From CAZULF01 sp964621215 (GTDB taxonomy: Bacteria; Pseudomonadota; Gammaproteobacteria; UBA1113), in the NCBI GenBank assembly GCA_964621215.1, contig CAZULF010000105.1, forward strand, positions 1-6,947: a stretch of 6,947 nucleotides of DNA. The letters are read 5' to 3'. Below are positions 6,571-6,947 of the stretch, in pieces (position 1 is the stretch's first letter; each line of letters opens with the position of its first letter). The position numbers were made by a program, and so were the translations under genes. Under the pieces are notes generated by a model. That model was not told where the DNA came from. It searched no databases and saw only the letters and a program-made list of their open reading frames with translations.

Positions 6571-6947
6571 ATGAGAAGCAAGTGCTTAGAAATAGTACCA
6601 AAAGAACCAATAGCCATGGCCCATAAATGGCAAGTAGCTTTTTGTGATGGCGACTTCTGTGCTGCATTATTACTCAACTTTTTCTCCTATTGGCATGATA
6701 TTAAGTGTGAACAAGCAAACAAGGCCATTAAAAGCAATGAGATCGCTCAAAACCATGGTGATGACCGTTTGCAAGATGAATCGCTTCTACAATTTCATAC
6801 TGTCGACGATCTGAGTGATGGTATTTTAGGTGCTTTTGGGCGCACTAAAATAATGGAGGCTATTGCTTTATTAAAAAGCAAGGGCGTCATCAGCACTCAT
6901 CCTAATCCTAATCCACGATATAAATTTGATAAAACCACATACTATTT
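6571..6947 (+). CDS. Replication-type winged-helix DNA-binding protein, 3'-partial
   Basis: The first 125 codons of a gene that continues beyond the window. It opens MRSKCLEIVPKEPIAMAHKW, followed by an aromatic helix (LLNFFSYWHDIK) and the phrase QDESLLQFH. It ends with a winged-helix-like unit, FGRTKIMEAIALLKSKGVIS, then HPNPNPRYKFDKTTYY. The pattern 'helix, Leu-x-x-Lys-Gly-hydrophobic-Ile, then NPNPRYKFD' is the kind seen in phage- and plasmid-borne replication-initiation-like proteins that I remember from Legionella and Acinetobacter relatives, so a role in replication is inferred from that memory only. ATG 6571 is preceded by GGAAAGGA (6553-6560) with a rather long 10-base spacing; no other in-frame start lies nearby. 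It is driven by the palindrome-controlled promoter at 6393-6420. Confidence 0.6.
   Translation, partial: MRSKCLEIVPKEPIAMAHKWQVAFCDGDFCAALLLNFFSYWHDIKCEQANKAIKSNEIAQNHGDDRLQDESLLQFHTVDDLSDGILGAFGRTKIMEAIALLKSKGVISTHPNPNPRYKFDKTTYY

Noticed and set aside
1..6947. tRNA, rRNA, CRISPR, IS terminal repeats or iterons
   Set aside because: I looked for cloverleaf-like sequence, regularly spaced repeats, transposase-like proteins and tandem iterons on both strands and saw none; the only regular repeat cluster is the operator-like one near 6380-6420.

Overview
The window looks like part of an AT-rich gammaproteobacterial plasmid or plasmid-derived island. It runs from the body of a Rep_3-family replication initiator at the left edge to the start of a second replication-type DNA-binding protein at the right edge, with small metabolic and regulatory genes between them. 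The protein styles (the GNAT protein, the MHS-family transporter and the right-edge wHTH protein) remind me most of Legionellales, such as Legionella, Coxiellaceae or Rickettsiella relatives. That is recognition from memory, not a search, so taxonomy is only moderately supported.

Layout. At 3-1187 (+) is a Rep_3 initiator that is open at the left edge, followed by a GC-rich hairpin (1216-1231). At 1284-1985 (-) is a GNAT acetyltransferase. At 2037-3005 (-) is a probably exported alpha/beta hydrolase, interrupted by exactly 100 N that hide its nucleophile elbow; a small terminator-like hairpin separates it from the GNAT gene. At 3119-3940 (+) is an intact classical SDR oxidoreductase, and 19 bp later at 3960-4628 (+) an XRE-type regulator with a LexA/S24-like C-terminal domain whose catalytic dyad is replaced. 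Convergent to it and overlapping its 3' end at 4594-5121 (-) is a small protein that matches the autoinducer-binding half of LuxR proteins but has no DNA-binding half. It is preceded by, and overlaps by 20 bp, an MHS-type major facilitator transporter (5102-6355, -). At 6382-6420 lies a near-consensus extended -10 promoter reading rightwards, embedded in a 13+13 bp imperfect palindrome, and at 6571 the right-edge replication-type gene begins and runs out of the window.

How the genes may work together (inference). Transporter and LuxR-like sensor are almost certainly co-transcribed and translationally coupled. SDR and XRE/S24-like regulator are probably co-transcribed. The two pairs converge, so two ligand- or signal-responsive regulatory proteins of different families meet tail to tail beside a small-molecule transporter and three small-molecule enzymes. 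That fits a compact signal- or metabolite-responsive cargo module, but no substrate can be read from the sequence. I saw no tRNA, rRNA, CRISPR array or transposase.
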